Below are positions 8,697 to 16,733 of a DNA stretch of 24,972 bases, in pieces. Below the pieces are notes generated by a model that was not told the DNA's origin, did not search any database, and worked only from the letters and a program-made list of their open reading frames with translations. Every line of letters starts with the position of its first letter. The first letter of the stretch is position 1. The DNA is from Treponema sp. (lineage in GTDB: Bacteria; Spirochaetota; Spirochaetia; Treponematales; Treponemataceae): NCBI GenBank assembly GCA_004554075.1, contig SFOB01000031.1:1-24972 (forward strand). The letters run 5' to 3'. A program made the translations under genes and the position numbers.

Positions 8697-10061
8697 TTGA
8701 AAAAACTGATTTGTCTGCTTACGGCATTTTGTCTTTCGCTGCCATTTTTTGCAGCGTATAACAGGCTGGGTATTCCAGATTCTTCAGAAATCCGCTCTGG
8801 ACTCGAAGAAGCCTGGTTTACCGCACCTTTGAGTGTCGTTCGGCAGAATGCCCCGGAAATCCGTGCTAATAACAACGGAGAAAAATTTCAGATTCGTCTG
8901 GAAGAAAATGAGACAACTTTTAATATTTTTGTTTCTCCACGTGCCCTTATAAAAGTAAATATTTTTTCTGACAAAGGAATGTACAGCGAAGAGCAGGAAC
9001 TTTACCCTGGAGATGCTGAGGGCAGCTGGGTTTTGATTCGTGATAAAAGAACCGGAAAGCCCCTGCGCATTCGCTATTATTTTGTAAAAAACAGCGAAGT
9101 ATTCATTCAGTTTACTCCACAGGGAAAGATTGCCCTTGCAGACCTTGTTATCTTTGGAAATTATGCAGCCCGTGGTGTTCCAACAGGAATGTCTTTTGAA
9201 AAGTTTTATTCTGCATCTTTTGAAGATGTAATGACAATCACAGAGACAAAGCTTCCATGGAATTATGTACTTGTAGATCCTCAGATGTATCACAGTATGA
9301 AGCAGATGTCTGCTGTAATCCGCGAAAAACTTCCTTTTATTTCTTTTGTTGATGACGCTATGTATGATGAAAATCATGAATTAGTGCATATTTCTACCGG
9401 AAAAAAGTTTGAAAAAGCTGAAAAATCAGACCTTTCTGAAAAAAATCTGTTGCTTTCTTCTGCCGGATTTGTTAAATGGATAGCGGATGGTCTTGTTGAG
9501 CCGGTTTCTGGAGGAGTTCTGAAAAGAGATCCTCTTATAAAAGAAACTGTGCAGATTAAAGACAACGGAAGACAGGGCGTACTTTCTCAAAAGTATGATC
9601 TTTTCTTCTCGCTCAACTGGGTGCGAAATCTGGCTTCTGCAGTCGTTTCTGTATACTCGGGTAAAACTTATCTGTTTAATCAGTCGGGAGTGGATGTAAC
9701 AATCAATCCTTTTGCTTCTTCTATTACAGATAAGGGCGTTGCCAATACAGTTACCTTTGTTGAAAATTCAGGTCACACAGTTGCGGTGCTGCCATCTTTG
9801 CTTTATGTGCTTGCAGCAACAGAACCGGGTACTTTGTATCTGGGTGCCATCAGAGGAAGTGACAGAACAATTTCACCTGAGATTATGGCCTTTAACGAAT
9901 GTGTAGCATTCTTCCCGTATTTTCAGGATGATGGCGGCTTTGCCTGCAATGTCTTTATGAACGGAAGGGAAATGACTTTGGAAAATTTCTGTTATTACTA
10001 TGGGGATGATTTTGTTTATCTTACAAGGGTAAAATCTTCTGAAAATTTCTTCCCGCAATAA
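8697..10061 (+). CDS. Secreted protein of unknown function
   Basis: I do not recognise this protein. A TTG start at 8697 is chosen because GGGGAGG (8685-8691) sits five bases upstream; it gives 454 residues beginning MKKLICLL. An upstream TTG at 8679 would place the Shine-Dalgarno sequence inside the gene. The N-terminus is a classic signal peptide (two Lys, then LICLLTAFCLSLPFFAA), with no lipobox Cys, so the product is probably periplasmic or outer-membrane associated. The rest is soluble-looking, alternating beta-prone segments (FQIRLEENETTFNIFVSP, TYLFNQSGVDVTINPF) with few cysteines. It starts 24 nt after the activase stop and ends 19 nt before the TPR gene. It could therefore belong to the envelope module downstream rather than to the activase. 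Confidence 0.75.
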   Translation: MKKLICLLTAFCLSLPFFAAYNRLGIPDSSEIRSGLEEAWFTAPLSVVRQNAPEIRANNNGEKFQIRLEENETTFNIFVSPRALIKVNIFSDKGMYSEEQELYPGDAEGSWVLIRDKRTGKPLRIRYYFVKNSEVFIQFTPQGKIALADLVIFGNYAARGVPTGMSFEKFYSASFEDVMTITETKLPWNYVLVDPQMYHSMKQMSAVIREKLPFISFVDDAMYDENHELVHISTGKKFEKAEKSDLSEKNLLLSSAGFVKWIADGLVEPVSGGVLKRDPLIKETVQIKDNGRQGVLSQKYDLFFSLNWVRNLASAVVSVYSGKTYLFNQSGVDVTINPFASSITDKGVANTVTFVENSGHTVAVLPSLLYVLAATEPGTLYLGAIRGSDRTISPEIMAFNECVAFFPYFQDDGGFACNVFMNGREMTLENFCYYYGDDFVYLTRVKSSENFFPQ

Positions 10062-10080
10062 TTAGAAATATATTACCATT

Positions 10081-12840
10081 ATGAAAAAAAATCTTTTAAT
10101 AATTTTATGTCTTACAATCACTGGACTTTGCTTCGCACGGGCAGATTCCGACATTCAGCTTTATAATGAGCTTCGTCAAAGTTTTTCAAACGGCTTTTAT
10201 CCTGGAACAGTAAGTGCCGCAGAAGAACTTGAAAAATCATTTTCAGATTCTTCTTTGCTTCCTTCGGCCCTTGTCTATAAGGGTGAGGCTCTTGTTTTTA
10301 TGGAAAACTATGAAGAAGCAATTGAGGCTCTGGGAAAAGCTGCAAGTTTAATGCATTCCGGTTCACCAGAAATAATCCGCTGTAATTATCTTATGGGGCG
10401 TTCTTATTTTGCCCAGACAAAATATCAGCCAGCTCTGGAAATATTCCATCTTACCTGTAAGCTTGCTCTTACAAATAAAGATATGGAATTATATGCACCG
10501 GCTATCCTTTACTCTGGCCGTGCCTTTTACCAGCTTGAAAAGTGGAAGGAAGCTGTTCCGCTTTTTGAATATGTAGCTGCAAACGGCAAGTCCTACGAAA
10601 GTTCTGAATATGGAGAAGCTCTTCAAAAGCTTTTTGTCTGCTATAACAAAACAGGTTCAGAAGCTAAAACTATTACGCTTTTTAATAAACTTTCAGAAGA
10701 TGATTTTGAACATCCGGTTTATATGACTCTCTGCTTTTATTACGGAGATGCCTGTGCTTCTCTGAATAAAAATAAAGAGGCTTATGAAGCTTATTCAAAA
10801 GTTCTTGATGGGGGAGAAAAAGCCTCTCCTCGAGTTAGTGCATTCTTACTCCATCTTGCAGCTGATGAGTTTAATTCAAAGAACTATGAAAAGGCAGAAG
10901 AATATCTTTCTAAAATTGAAGAGCCTGAAGAAGGCCAGAGTCCGGATTCAGATATACTTTTTATAAAGAAACTTTACACTGCAAAAATCCTTCTGGAAAA
11001 AGAGCAGGCAAAGGAAGCAGAAAAAATGCTTTCCGGTCTTGAGTCTTCTGCTAAAAAATCTCAGGCTTCGGGGGCACAAGATTCCTATTATTCAACTTTG
11101 CTTCAGTGCAAGATCCAGAATGAAAAATGGGAAGAGATTCCGGGCCTTTTCGGAAAGATAAAGACACCGGGCTCTGCGGATATTTTTGCTCTTTCTTCTT
11201 ACTACTATAAAAAAGGTCAGTTTGAAAAAGTTGATTCTTCTTGTGGAGAACTCTATGCTTCAGCCTTGTGCAGACTTGGTAAATACGAAGCTGCCTGCGC
11301 AGAGTATAAAAAACTTTCAGGACAACCAGCTCCATTTGATTATGCTCTGGCGCTTTTCCGCTGCGGCCGTTACGACGAAGCTGTAAAAATTGCCGATGCC
11401 GGGAATGCTCCTGAAAAAGATTATTTATGCGGCCTTTGTTTTATAAATCAAAAAGCCTGGAAAAAGGCCGCAGAGCGTTTTGCTTCTTATATCCGCCAGA
11501 CTTCGGGTCAGCAGAACTTTAATAAGCTTTCAATTTACTACAAGGGCTATGCAGAGTATAACCTTGCTGAATTCAAGAATTCATATTCATCATTTGTCCG
11601 TTTCTGTATGGAAGAAAATGGAGATGGAAATGCTGCTGGTGGAGATTCTGCTTCATACCTTCTGCGCGCTTATGAATATGCAGTAAAATCAGCTTTGCAG
11701 AGCGGTGACTTTAAGAATGCTTCTGTGCAGGCGGCAAATCTGGTTCGTTATTCTCCGGCTGGAGAACAGAAACAGAAGGCTGTAATTTTGAGTGCAGAAA
11801 TTTTTTCTGACTATAAAAACTACGATGCTGCAATTGAACTGCTGGCTCCTTACACAAAAGGTCGGGACAACTTTGCGGCTCAGGCAATTTTTATGACGGC
11901 AAAACTTTATGAACGTCAGAATAAAATTGATGCAGCAGATGAACTTTACCGCCGCATTTATGAAAATCTTTCCCGCTCAGAATATGCCGAAGAAGCAATG
12001 TACAGAAGCGGAGAAGTTTATTATTCGAGTGCAGATTATTCAAAGGCCTATTCAAGATTTAATTCTTATGTATATAAATATTCAGCCGGCCGCTTTAGCG
12101 ATGCAGCGCTTTTCTATTGTGCAGACTGCGCTCTGAGACTTGGTGAAAACGACCGTTCTGTAATGCTGAATAAAACTCTTTTACAGAAGTTCCCGTCTAG
12201 TGTTTATGCCTACGGTGCAAATAAAAATCTTCTGGAAGCTTATTACAAGCTGGAAGAATATTCTCAGGCTCTTTCTGTAGCCAGAGGAATGCTTAAGAAT
12301 TTTGCAAAACAGGCAGCTGATGATGATATTGGAAAGCGGGCTAAAGAACTTGAAAAAATTGTAAGCGGAACAGACCGTCGTGTTGCAGAAAAGGAAAGTG
12401 AGTTTGCAAGCCTTGGTGGAGTAGGGACTGTGGCAGGTCGCGCTGCTGGTTCGGCACTTGTCCGCCTTTATGCAGAAAGTCTTTCTACCCAGCAGGAAGC
12501 TTATGAGCTTGCAATGAAGATTTATGCCCGCCAGCTTTCTGCAGGGCTTAATGAAGAAAGAGCTGATGCGGCTTATAATGCAGAGTTTATTGCAGAATAT
12601 AATAGAAGAAACGGAAATAATAAAAAGGCAGCTGAAATGTATTTAAAGGCTGCAGAATATTATAGAAGTGTAAAAAATGAAAATGGTGCGGCCGCTTCTC
12701 TTTATGGAGCGGCAGAAGCCTTTGCTGCAGAAGGTCTTAAGGGAGATGCCCGTGAGACTGCGGCTTTGCTTAAGGAACTTTATCCTCGTAGTATTCAGGC
12801 AGAACGTGTAGACCGTGTTACCGGAGATGCCAGAAATTAG
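10081..12840 (+). CDS. Large periplasmic tetratricopeptide-repeat protein
   Basis: A 919-residue protein with an N-terminal signal peptide (MKKNLLIILCLTITGLCFA) followed by many helical TPR units spread over nearly the whole length. Clear examples are LVYKGEALVFMENYEEAIEAL near residue 65, AILYSGRAFYQLEKWKEAVPLF near 140, and AMYRSGEVYYSSADYSKAYSRF near 640. The C-terminal part (about 760-919) is Ala/Glu-rich with coiled-coil-like helices. TPR scaffolds of this sort (YbgF/CpoB and BamD relatives) organise periplasmic complexes. Its place directly before a barrel protein and ExbB/ExbD/TonB homologues suggests it couples that machine to the outer membrane or cell wall. There is no clear Shine-Dalgarno sequence before the ATG. 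The spacing to the next gene (8 nt) supports an operon. Exact partners are not shown by the sequence. Confidence 0.85.
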   Translation: MKKNLLIILCLTITGLCFARADSDIQLYNELRQSFSNGFYPGTVSAAEELEKSFSDSSLLPSALVYKGEALVFMENYEEAIEALGKAASLMHSGSPEIIRCNYLMGRSYFAQTKYQPALEIFHLTCKLALTNKDMELYAPAILYSGRAFYQLEKWKEAVPLFEYVAANGKSYESSEYGEALQKLFVCYNKTGSEAKTITLFNKLSEDDFEHPVYMTLCFYYGDACASLNKNKEAYEAYSKVLDGGEKASPRVSAFLLHLAADEFNSKNYEKAEEYLSKIEEPEEGQSPDSDILFIKKLYTAKILLEKEQAKEAEKMLSGLESSAKKSQASGAQDSYYSTLLQCKIQNEKWEEIPGLFGKIKTPGSADIFALSSYYYKKGQFEKVDSSCGELYASALCRLGKYEAACAEYKKLSGQPAPFDYALALFRCGRYDEAVKIADAGNAPEKDYLCGLCFINQKAWKKAAERFASYIRQTSGQQNFNKLSIYYKGYAEYNLAEFKNSYSSFVRFCMEENGDGNAAGGDSASYLLRAYEYAVKSALQSGDFKNASVQAANLVRYSPAGEQKQKAVILSAEIFSDYKNYDAAIELLAPYTKGRDNFAAQAIFMTAKLYERQNKIDAADELYRRIYENLSRSEYAEEAMYRSGEVYYSSADYSKAYSRFNSYVYKYSAGRFSDAALFYCADCALRLGENDRSVMLNKTLLQKFPSSVYAYGANKNLLEAYYKLEEYSQALSVARGMLKNFAKQAADDDIGKRAKELEKIVSGTDRRVAEKESEFASLGGVGTVAGRAAGSALVRLYAESLSTQQEAYELAMKIYARQLSAGLNEERADAAYNAEFIAEYNRRNGNNKKAAEMYLKAAEYYRSVKNENGAAASLYGAAEAFAAEGLKGDARETAALLKELYPRSIQAERVDRVTGDARN

Positions 12841-12848
12841 GAGTCATT

Positions 12849-14441
12849 ATGAAATATATAAATAAAAAAACAGTTTTATTAATTGCAGGTGCTTTTGCTG
12901 CAGCCGGAATGTGGGCTCAGAATATTGAGCTTCCGGAAGTAACTACAGTAATTTCCGGAGATACAGAAAAAGCTGGGGCAGATACTCTTCCTGATTTTAG
13001 CGATGTTTTGAAACTGCCTAAGGGGAGCGGCGGAGTAGAGCCGGTTTTACCCGAAGTTCAGGCTTCTGATGATGCGGAAATTGCTGAGGGAAAGGCAAAG
13101 CCGGTAGAAAAATCAGTTTACGCCGAAGGATTTATCGGCGGCGGATATCCTGTGTTTTTTACAGGAAATATTTCTGTAGCAAGAACTGTAGGTGCAAATC
13201 CATTTAAATTCAGCTTTGAGCATGATTCAACTCTGGGCTATGCAAATCATACTGTAACAGAAGGTTATAGTGACAGAAATACAAAACTCAGTGTTGAAAA
13301 AAAATATAAGAAAAATAAACTGGAGATGGGCGCATCCGGATATTATAAATCTGCTGCCGATGGTCTTCAGGGAAATGTTATAGAAGGCAGTTCGGAAATA
13401 GGCCTTTTCAACCGCGACTTTTATAATGCTGCCGGAAATATTTCCTATACCTTTAATAATGGATTTTCTCTTGGTGCCGCAGCTACAGCAAATCTTTATA
13501 ACCGCTATCCGGAAATAACAACTAACTGGATAGAAAAGGCTTCCTTCTTTAATATCGAGCCTGAATTGTTATTCCGCTGGGCAGGTTATGGTTTTGATAC
13601 AGGCTTTACCTTTGATTACGATTATGGTGCTGAAATTGATAAAAGTCACCGCGTAAAGTTTATGGTAGATCTTCAGTGGGAAAATGATTTTATCAGAGCT
13701 TATGGAAATGCCGCTGCAGTAACTGGAAGCAATGTTATGGAAAAATCTGTAATAGTTCCATTTACTGTTGGTATTGAATCTTCATTCCCGGTTTCTTTTG
13801 CAAACAGACGTTTTGCAATTTCTGCTGAAGGTGGTATTGATTCTTATAAGCCAAAGGTTGGTCAGTCTGAAGAGCGTTATAAATTTACGACAGTCAAAAC
13901 AAATCTTACAGAAGTTTCTGAATGGTATGGCCGCTTTAATATGAATGTTCCTGTAAAAAATTCCTTTACCGCTTCAGCTGGTTTTGAATATCGTCAGACA
14001 GCTTATGATAATGGAAGATGGAATCCGGTTTACGACAATACTCTGCCGATTTATGAATATTCCCAGAGTGATTTCAGAGGACTTTCAACAGACTTCGGTC
14101 TTACATATCATCAGGGAATCTTTACTATAAGCGGAAGCTGGCATTCTAACTGGATTGATGTTCCAGCTGATGAAAATACTCATACAGTTAAGCTTGATGT
14201 AAATTTCCAGGATGAAAATTCAAAATGGGGAGTTGATGTAAATTTTGAGCTTCCTATAAACGAAAGCGTTGAAACTCCTGTTTTGAATGCAGAAGGTTTT
14301 GTGCGTGTAACTCATGCAGTCAGGGCTGTGCTTAGCCTTAATGATTGTATAAAACTTGTAAAAGGTGAAACTCGCCATTATGCGGGAAAATATGAGGGTA
14401 AGGGTGGCTCTGCTGCCTTGCTCTTAAAATTTGTTTTCTAA
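12849..14441 (+). CDS. Outer-membrane beta-barrel protein with TonB-box-like N-terminus
   Basis: A 530-residue protein with signal peptide MKYINKKTVLLIAGAFAAAGMWAQ and a good AGGAG Shine-Dalgarno sequence five bases before the ATG, overlapping the previous stop. After the signal comes a short acidic, Pro-rich stretch (about 25-90) containing ELPEVTTVISG and VLPEVQASDD. From about residue 95 to the end there are alternating amphipathic strands rich in aromatic residues and Gly, ending ALLLKFVF with a terminal Phe, the usual signature recognised by the BAM machinery. No TonB-receptor plug domain is visible, and the barrel is smaller than a normal 22-strand receptor. The LPEVTTVISG segment resembles a TonB box, which fits a gene placed just before exbB/exbD/tonB homologues. 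Barrel call is firm; TonB interaction is inference. Confidence 0.8.
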   Translation: MKYINKKTVLLIAGAFAAAGMWAQNIELPEVTTVISGDTEKAGADTLPDFSDVLKLPKGSGGVEPVLPEVQASDDAEIAEGKAKPVEKSVYAEGFIGGGYPVFFTGNISVARTVGANPFKFSFEHDSTLGYANHTVTEGYSDRNTKLSVEKKYKKNKLEMGASGYYKSAADGLQGNVIEGSSEIGLFNRDFYNAAGNISYTFNNGFSLGAAATANLYNRYPEITTNWIEKASFFNIEPELLFRWAGYGFDTGFTFDYDYGAEIDKSHRVKFMVDLQWENDFIRAYGNAAAVTGSNVMEKSVIVPFTVGIESSFPVSFANRRFAISAEGGIDSYKPKVGQSEERYKFTTVKTNLTEVSEWYGRFNMNVPVKNSFTASAGFEYRQTAYDNGRWNPVYDNTLPIYEYSQSDFRGLSTDFGLTYHQGIFTISGSWHSNWIDVPADENTHTVKLDVNFQDENSKWGVDVNFELPINESVETPVLNAEGFVRVTHAVRAVLSLNDCIKLVKGETRHYAGKYEGKGGSAALLLKFVF

Positions 14442-14451
14442 GGAGAATAAA

Positions 14452-15063
14452 ATGTTTCAGACATTAAAATCAGGTGGACCGTTGATGTTCCCAATTATCA
14501 TCTGCGGTATTATTGCAACTTTTATTATTATTGAGCGATGTATTTACTTTTTTAATATCAATAAAAGAGACCAGAAGCTTATGAGCGATCTGGATGGTTC
14601 TCTTGCAGCCGGTAACTTTGAGGCCTGCGCCGTTGCCTGCGCTCAGGCAGATACTCCGCTTTCTCAGGTTGTAAAAAAGGCAGTAGACTGCCGCCGCTAC
14701 GAAGAGCATGATTTGCGCGAGGCTGTTGAAGCAGAGATGGACTTTGTTGTTCCACGCCTTGAGCATCTTTTGACTCCACTTGGAACTATTGCAAATATTG
14801 CAACTTTGCTGGGACTTCTTGGTACTGTAACCGGTAACATCAAGGCCTTTGGTGTTCTTGGTGCCGGCGGTTCTATGGGTGACCCTTCGCTTCTTGCCGG
14901 AGCAATTGCCGAAGCCCTTGTTACAACTGTTGCAGGCTTGTGTGTTTCTATTCCGTCTGTAATCTTCCATAACTATTTTGTTTCCCGCGTGAATAGAAGA
15001 CTGGTAGAAATGGAAGCAAGAGTTACTTCTGTACTTTTGCGTTTGACAGGCAGAGTTCGCTAG
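14452..15063 (+). CDS. MotA/TolQ/ExbB family proton-channel protein
   Basis: A 203-residue inner-membrane protein starting at ATG 14452, supported by AGGAG six bases upstream; that Shine-Dalgarno sequence overlaps the stop of the barrel gene. The first membrane helix is at about 11-30 (LMFPIIICGIIATFIIIERCIYF). A cytoplasmic loop follows, then the conserved family core with two further helices (TPLGTIANIATLLGLLGTVTG and LAGAIAEALVTTVAGLCVSIP). ExbB/TolQ pentamers use the proton gradient with ExbD/TolR to drive TonB or TolA. The length is close to typical ExbB/TolQ proteins. ExbB and TolQ cannot be told apart from sequence alone, and no pal, tolB or classical receptor lies in the window. It is followed after nine bases by the ExbD homologue. 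Confidence 0.92.
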   Translation: MFQTLKSGGPLMFPIIICGIIATFIIIERCIYFFNINKRDQKLMSDLDGSLAAGNFEACAVACAQADTPLSQVVKKAVDCRRYEEHDLREAVEAEMDFVVPRLEHLLTPLGTIANIATLLGLLGTVTGNIKAFGVLGAGGSMGDPSLLAGAIAEALVTTVAGLCVSIPSVIFHNYFVSRVNRRLVEMEARVTSVLLRLTGRVR

Positions 15064-15072
15064 GAGCTGCTT

Positions 15073-15486
15073 ATGAAATTTAAGAACAAGAGGGAAGGTA
15101 TCCGCTCTAATGTGGATATGACCCCTATGATTGATATTGTATTCCAGCTGATTCTCTTCTTCCTGGTTTCTACAACCTTTGCAACTTTGCCTGGAATCAA
15201 ACTGAATCTTCCTCAGAGTCATACTGCTGAATCTACAAGCATGATGGGAATTACCATTACAGCAGACAGCAACGGAGCTTTGTATTTTAATGATAAGGAA
15301 GTTTCAATGACTGGCCTTGGCGAAGAGCTTTTGACCTTTGATACTGGCACAACAAAAAAAGAAGAGTTTCCGGTTTCTCTCGAAGCAGATTCAGAAGTAA
15401 CAAACGGAACAATCGTAAAGATTTTTGATGTAATTCGTGAAAGCGGCTACTGCGTCATCAACTTAAGGACAACCTCAGAAAAATGA
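15073..15486 (+). CDS. ExbD/TolR family protein
   Basis: A 137-residue single-span protein. The N-terminus (KREGIRSNVDMTPMIDIVFQ) leads into one membrane helix at about 19-40, carrying the conserved proton-relay Asp (Asp21, in PMIDIVFQ). The remaining about 95 residues form the periplasmic domain, with FPVSLEADSEVTNGTIVKIFDVIRESG matching the usual ExbD/TolR pattern of a C-terminal Asp/Glu stretch and helix. AGGAG (15062-15066), overlapping the preceding TAG stop, sets the start. The protein forms the ion channel with the ExbB homologue just upstream. Its last codons overlap the start of the TonB-like gene by four bases (ATGA), a sign of translational coupling. Confidence 0.92.
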   Translation: MKFKNKREGIRSNVDMTPMIDIVFQLILFFLVSTTFATLPGIKLNLPQSHTAESTSMMGITITADSNGALYFNDKEVSMTGLGEELLTFDTGTTKKEEFPVSLEADSEVTNGTIVKIFDVIRESGYCVINLRTTSEK

Positions 15487-16592
15487 TAATTTATAAGGGA
15501 AAGCCTCTTTTGGGCGAAGACAGTTCAGTTTCCAACACCAGCGAATTTTTCGCAATTGCAGGCACCATACTGTTCTGGCTCATATTTTTGATTTTCTCAT
15601 TTGTAATTAAGCCTCAGCCGAAAAAGCAGTACAAGGAAGTGCAGATTGTACTTTCAAGTACACCGGTTGTGCAGAAGAGTGAAGAGTCTCCGGCCCCTGC
15701 AGAGGCGGCGAGTGCAAGTGCTCAGAGTGCCCAGAATCAGATAGTGGAAGACAGTCCTGCGCCAGCTCCAGCTCCAGCATTAGAACCAGTTCAGAAAACT
15801 GTCGAAAAGCCTGCGGCTAAAAAAACAGAAACTCAAAAGCCAAAGGCTCAGACTCAGCAAAAAAAAGAGACTCCAAAAAGTCAGACTACCCAGAAGACTA
15901 CAGCAAAGACTGCACCTGCTCCACAGAAAACTGTCAGCGAGCCGATTGAGTATGCAGTAGATCCTATGGAAGCCTTTGCCGCTCAGACAGCTAAAAAACA
16001 AAAGCAGGATTTTGACTGGTCTCAGTTTGATGATGATGATGCAACAGAAAGTTCTACAACTACTCAGACAAGAACTGTTCAGAATAATACACCGGCCTTT
16101 TCCGGTTCTGCGGGAACTGCGGCTGCAGCTGATTCTTCTAAAGTAACAAGCTCAAGTTCAAACAATAGCAGCAAATCAGATACTGCTTCATCTTCAACTT
16201 CAAGTGCGCTCCAGGGAATCAAGAATTCTACTTTCAAAGGTAATGCTGCAAACGGCGTTCAGTCAGAAACATCTGCTAAAACAAAAACAAGCGGATCCGG
16301 TAAAGTTGAAATGGCAATGTCTAACGGACGTTCTCGTGCACTGCTGTATCCAGAAAAGCCTGTTATAAATCTTTCAGCGTCGGCAGCAGCTACAATTGAT
16401 GCGTCAATAACAGTATCTATATCTTTCAGGGTCAATGAAAAAGGAAATGTTTCTGGTGTTACAATCAGCCCGGCTTCGGCATTTAAGGATATTGTTAAAC
16501 ATGAAATTAATGAACAGTTACTGGAATGGATTTTCGAACCAGCAGACTATACCGCAACTGCAACCTTTGAATACAAGATCGTAAAGAAATAA
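15483..16592 (+). CDS. TonB/TolA-like energy-transducing protein
   Basis: A 369-residue protein with TonB architecture. A short cytoplasmic N-terminus is followed by one membrane helix at about 21-44 (EFFAIAGTILFWLIFLIFSFVI), then a long low-complexity linker (about 45-270) rich in Ala, Pro, Lys, Gln and Thr that turns Ser/Thr/Asn-rich in its second half. A compact C-terminal TonB domain begins at about 280 (ALLYPEKPVINLS, VSISFRVNEKGNVSGVTISP, LLEWIFEP). The linker is long enough to span the periplasm. It should transmit motion from the ExbB/ExbD pair to an outer-membrane partner, plausibly the barrel or TPR protein upstream. Start ATG 15483 overlaps the exbD-like stop, with AAGGA 13 bases before it. 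No convincing terminator follows; 141 bases separate it from uxuA. Confidence 0.86.
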   Translation: MIIYKGKPLLGEDSSVSNTSEFFAIAGTILFWLIFLIFSFVIKPQPKKQYKEVQIVLSSTPVVQKSEESPAPAEAASASAQSAQNQIVEDSPAPAPAPALEPVQKTVEKPAAKKTETQKPKAQTQQKKETPKSQTTQKTTAKTAPAPQKTVSEPIEYAVDPMEAFAAQTAKKQKQDFDWSQFDDDDATESSTTTQTRTVQNNTPAFSGSAGTAAAADSSKVTSSSSNNSSKSDTASSSTSSALQGIKNSTFKGNAANGVQSETSAKTKTSGSGKVEMAMSNGRSRALLYPEKPVINLSASAAATIDASITVSISFRVNEKGNVSGVTISPASAFKDIVKHEINEQLLEWIFEPADYTATATFEYKIVKK

Positions 16593-16631
16593 TTCCTCAA
16601 AAAATCTGCTTAGGGTTAATTATACTCATTT

Positions 16632-16660
16632 TTGACATTCTTATACTTGTATGCTAGTAT
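16632..16660 (+). promoter_or_regulatory. Promoter P1 of uxuA
   Basis: TTGACA (16632-16637), a 17-nt spacer, and TAGTAT (16655-16660) preceded by TGC, giving an extended -10. The -35 is a perfect consensus match. A start near 16667 would leave a leader of about 67 nt. Confidence 0.65.
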
Positions 16661-16668
16661 TTTAGTTG
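16651..16668 (+). promoter_or_regulatory. Candidate hexuronate operator at uxuA
   Basis: The segment ATGCTAGTATTTTAGTTG overlaps the -10 of P1 and touches the -35 of P2. It matches the uxuB region (TATGCTAGAATACTAGTT, 20253-20270) and the uxaC region (TATACTAGTATTCGAG, 23588-23603), sharing CTAG-N4-YKAG. The three genes belong to one pathway, so a common repressor or activator is plausible. No regulator gene lies in the window. Confidence 0.5.
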
Positions 16669-16694
16669 ATAAAGAAACAGCACAATGATATACT
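16666..16694 (+). promoter_or_regulatory. Promoter P2 of uxuA
   Basis: TTGATA (16666-16671), a 17-nt spacer, and TATACT (16689-16694) preceded by TGA. The nonamer TGATATACT also occurs at the uxaC promoter. A start near 16701 would give a leader of about 33 nt with AAGGAG before the ATG. Confidence 0.5.
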
Positions 16695-16733
16695 TATCTA
16701 GAAATATTGAGGGATTTCAAGGAGATAGATAAT

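Noticed and set aside
14470..15222. A 250-residue minus-strand frame across the ExbB/ExbD genes
   Set aside because: It is antisense to two well-conserved genes; its sequence is Asn/Cys/Lys-rich without a domain.
15700..16280. Low-complexity Ala/Pro/Lys/Ser stretch considered as a separate repeat element
   Set aside because: It is the periplasm-spanning linker expected in a TonB/TolA-type protein; no exact DNA repeat unit is seen.
16593..16631. Terminator between the TonB-like gene and uxuA
   Set aside because: I could not find a stem followed by a T-run; the region is AT-rich without a convincing hairpin.
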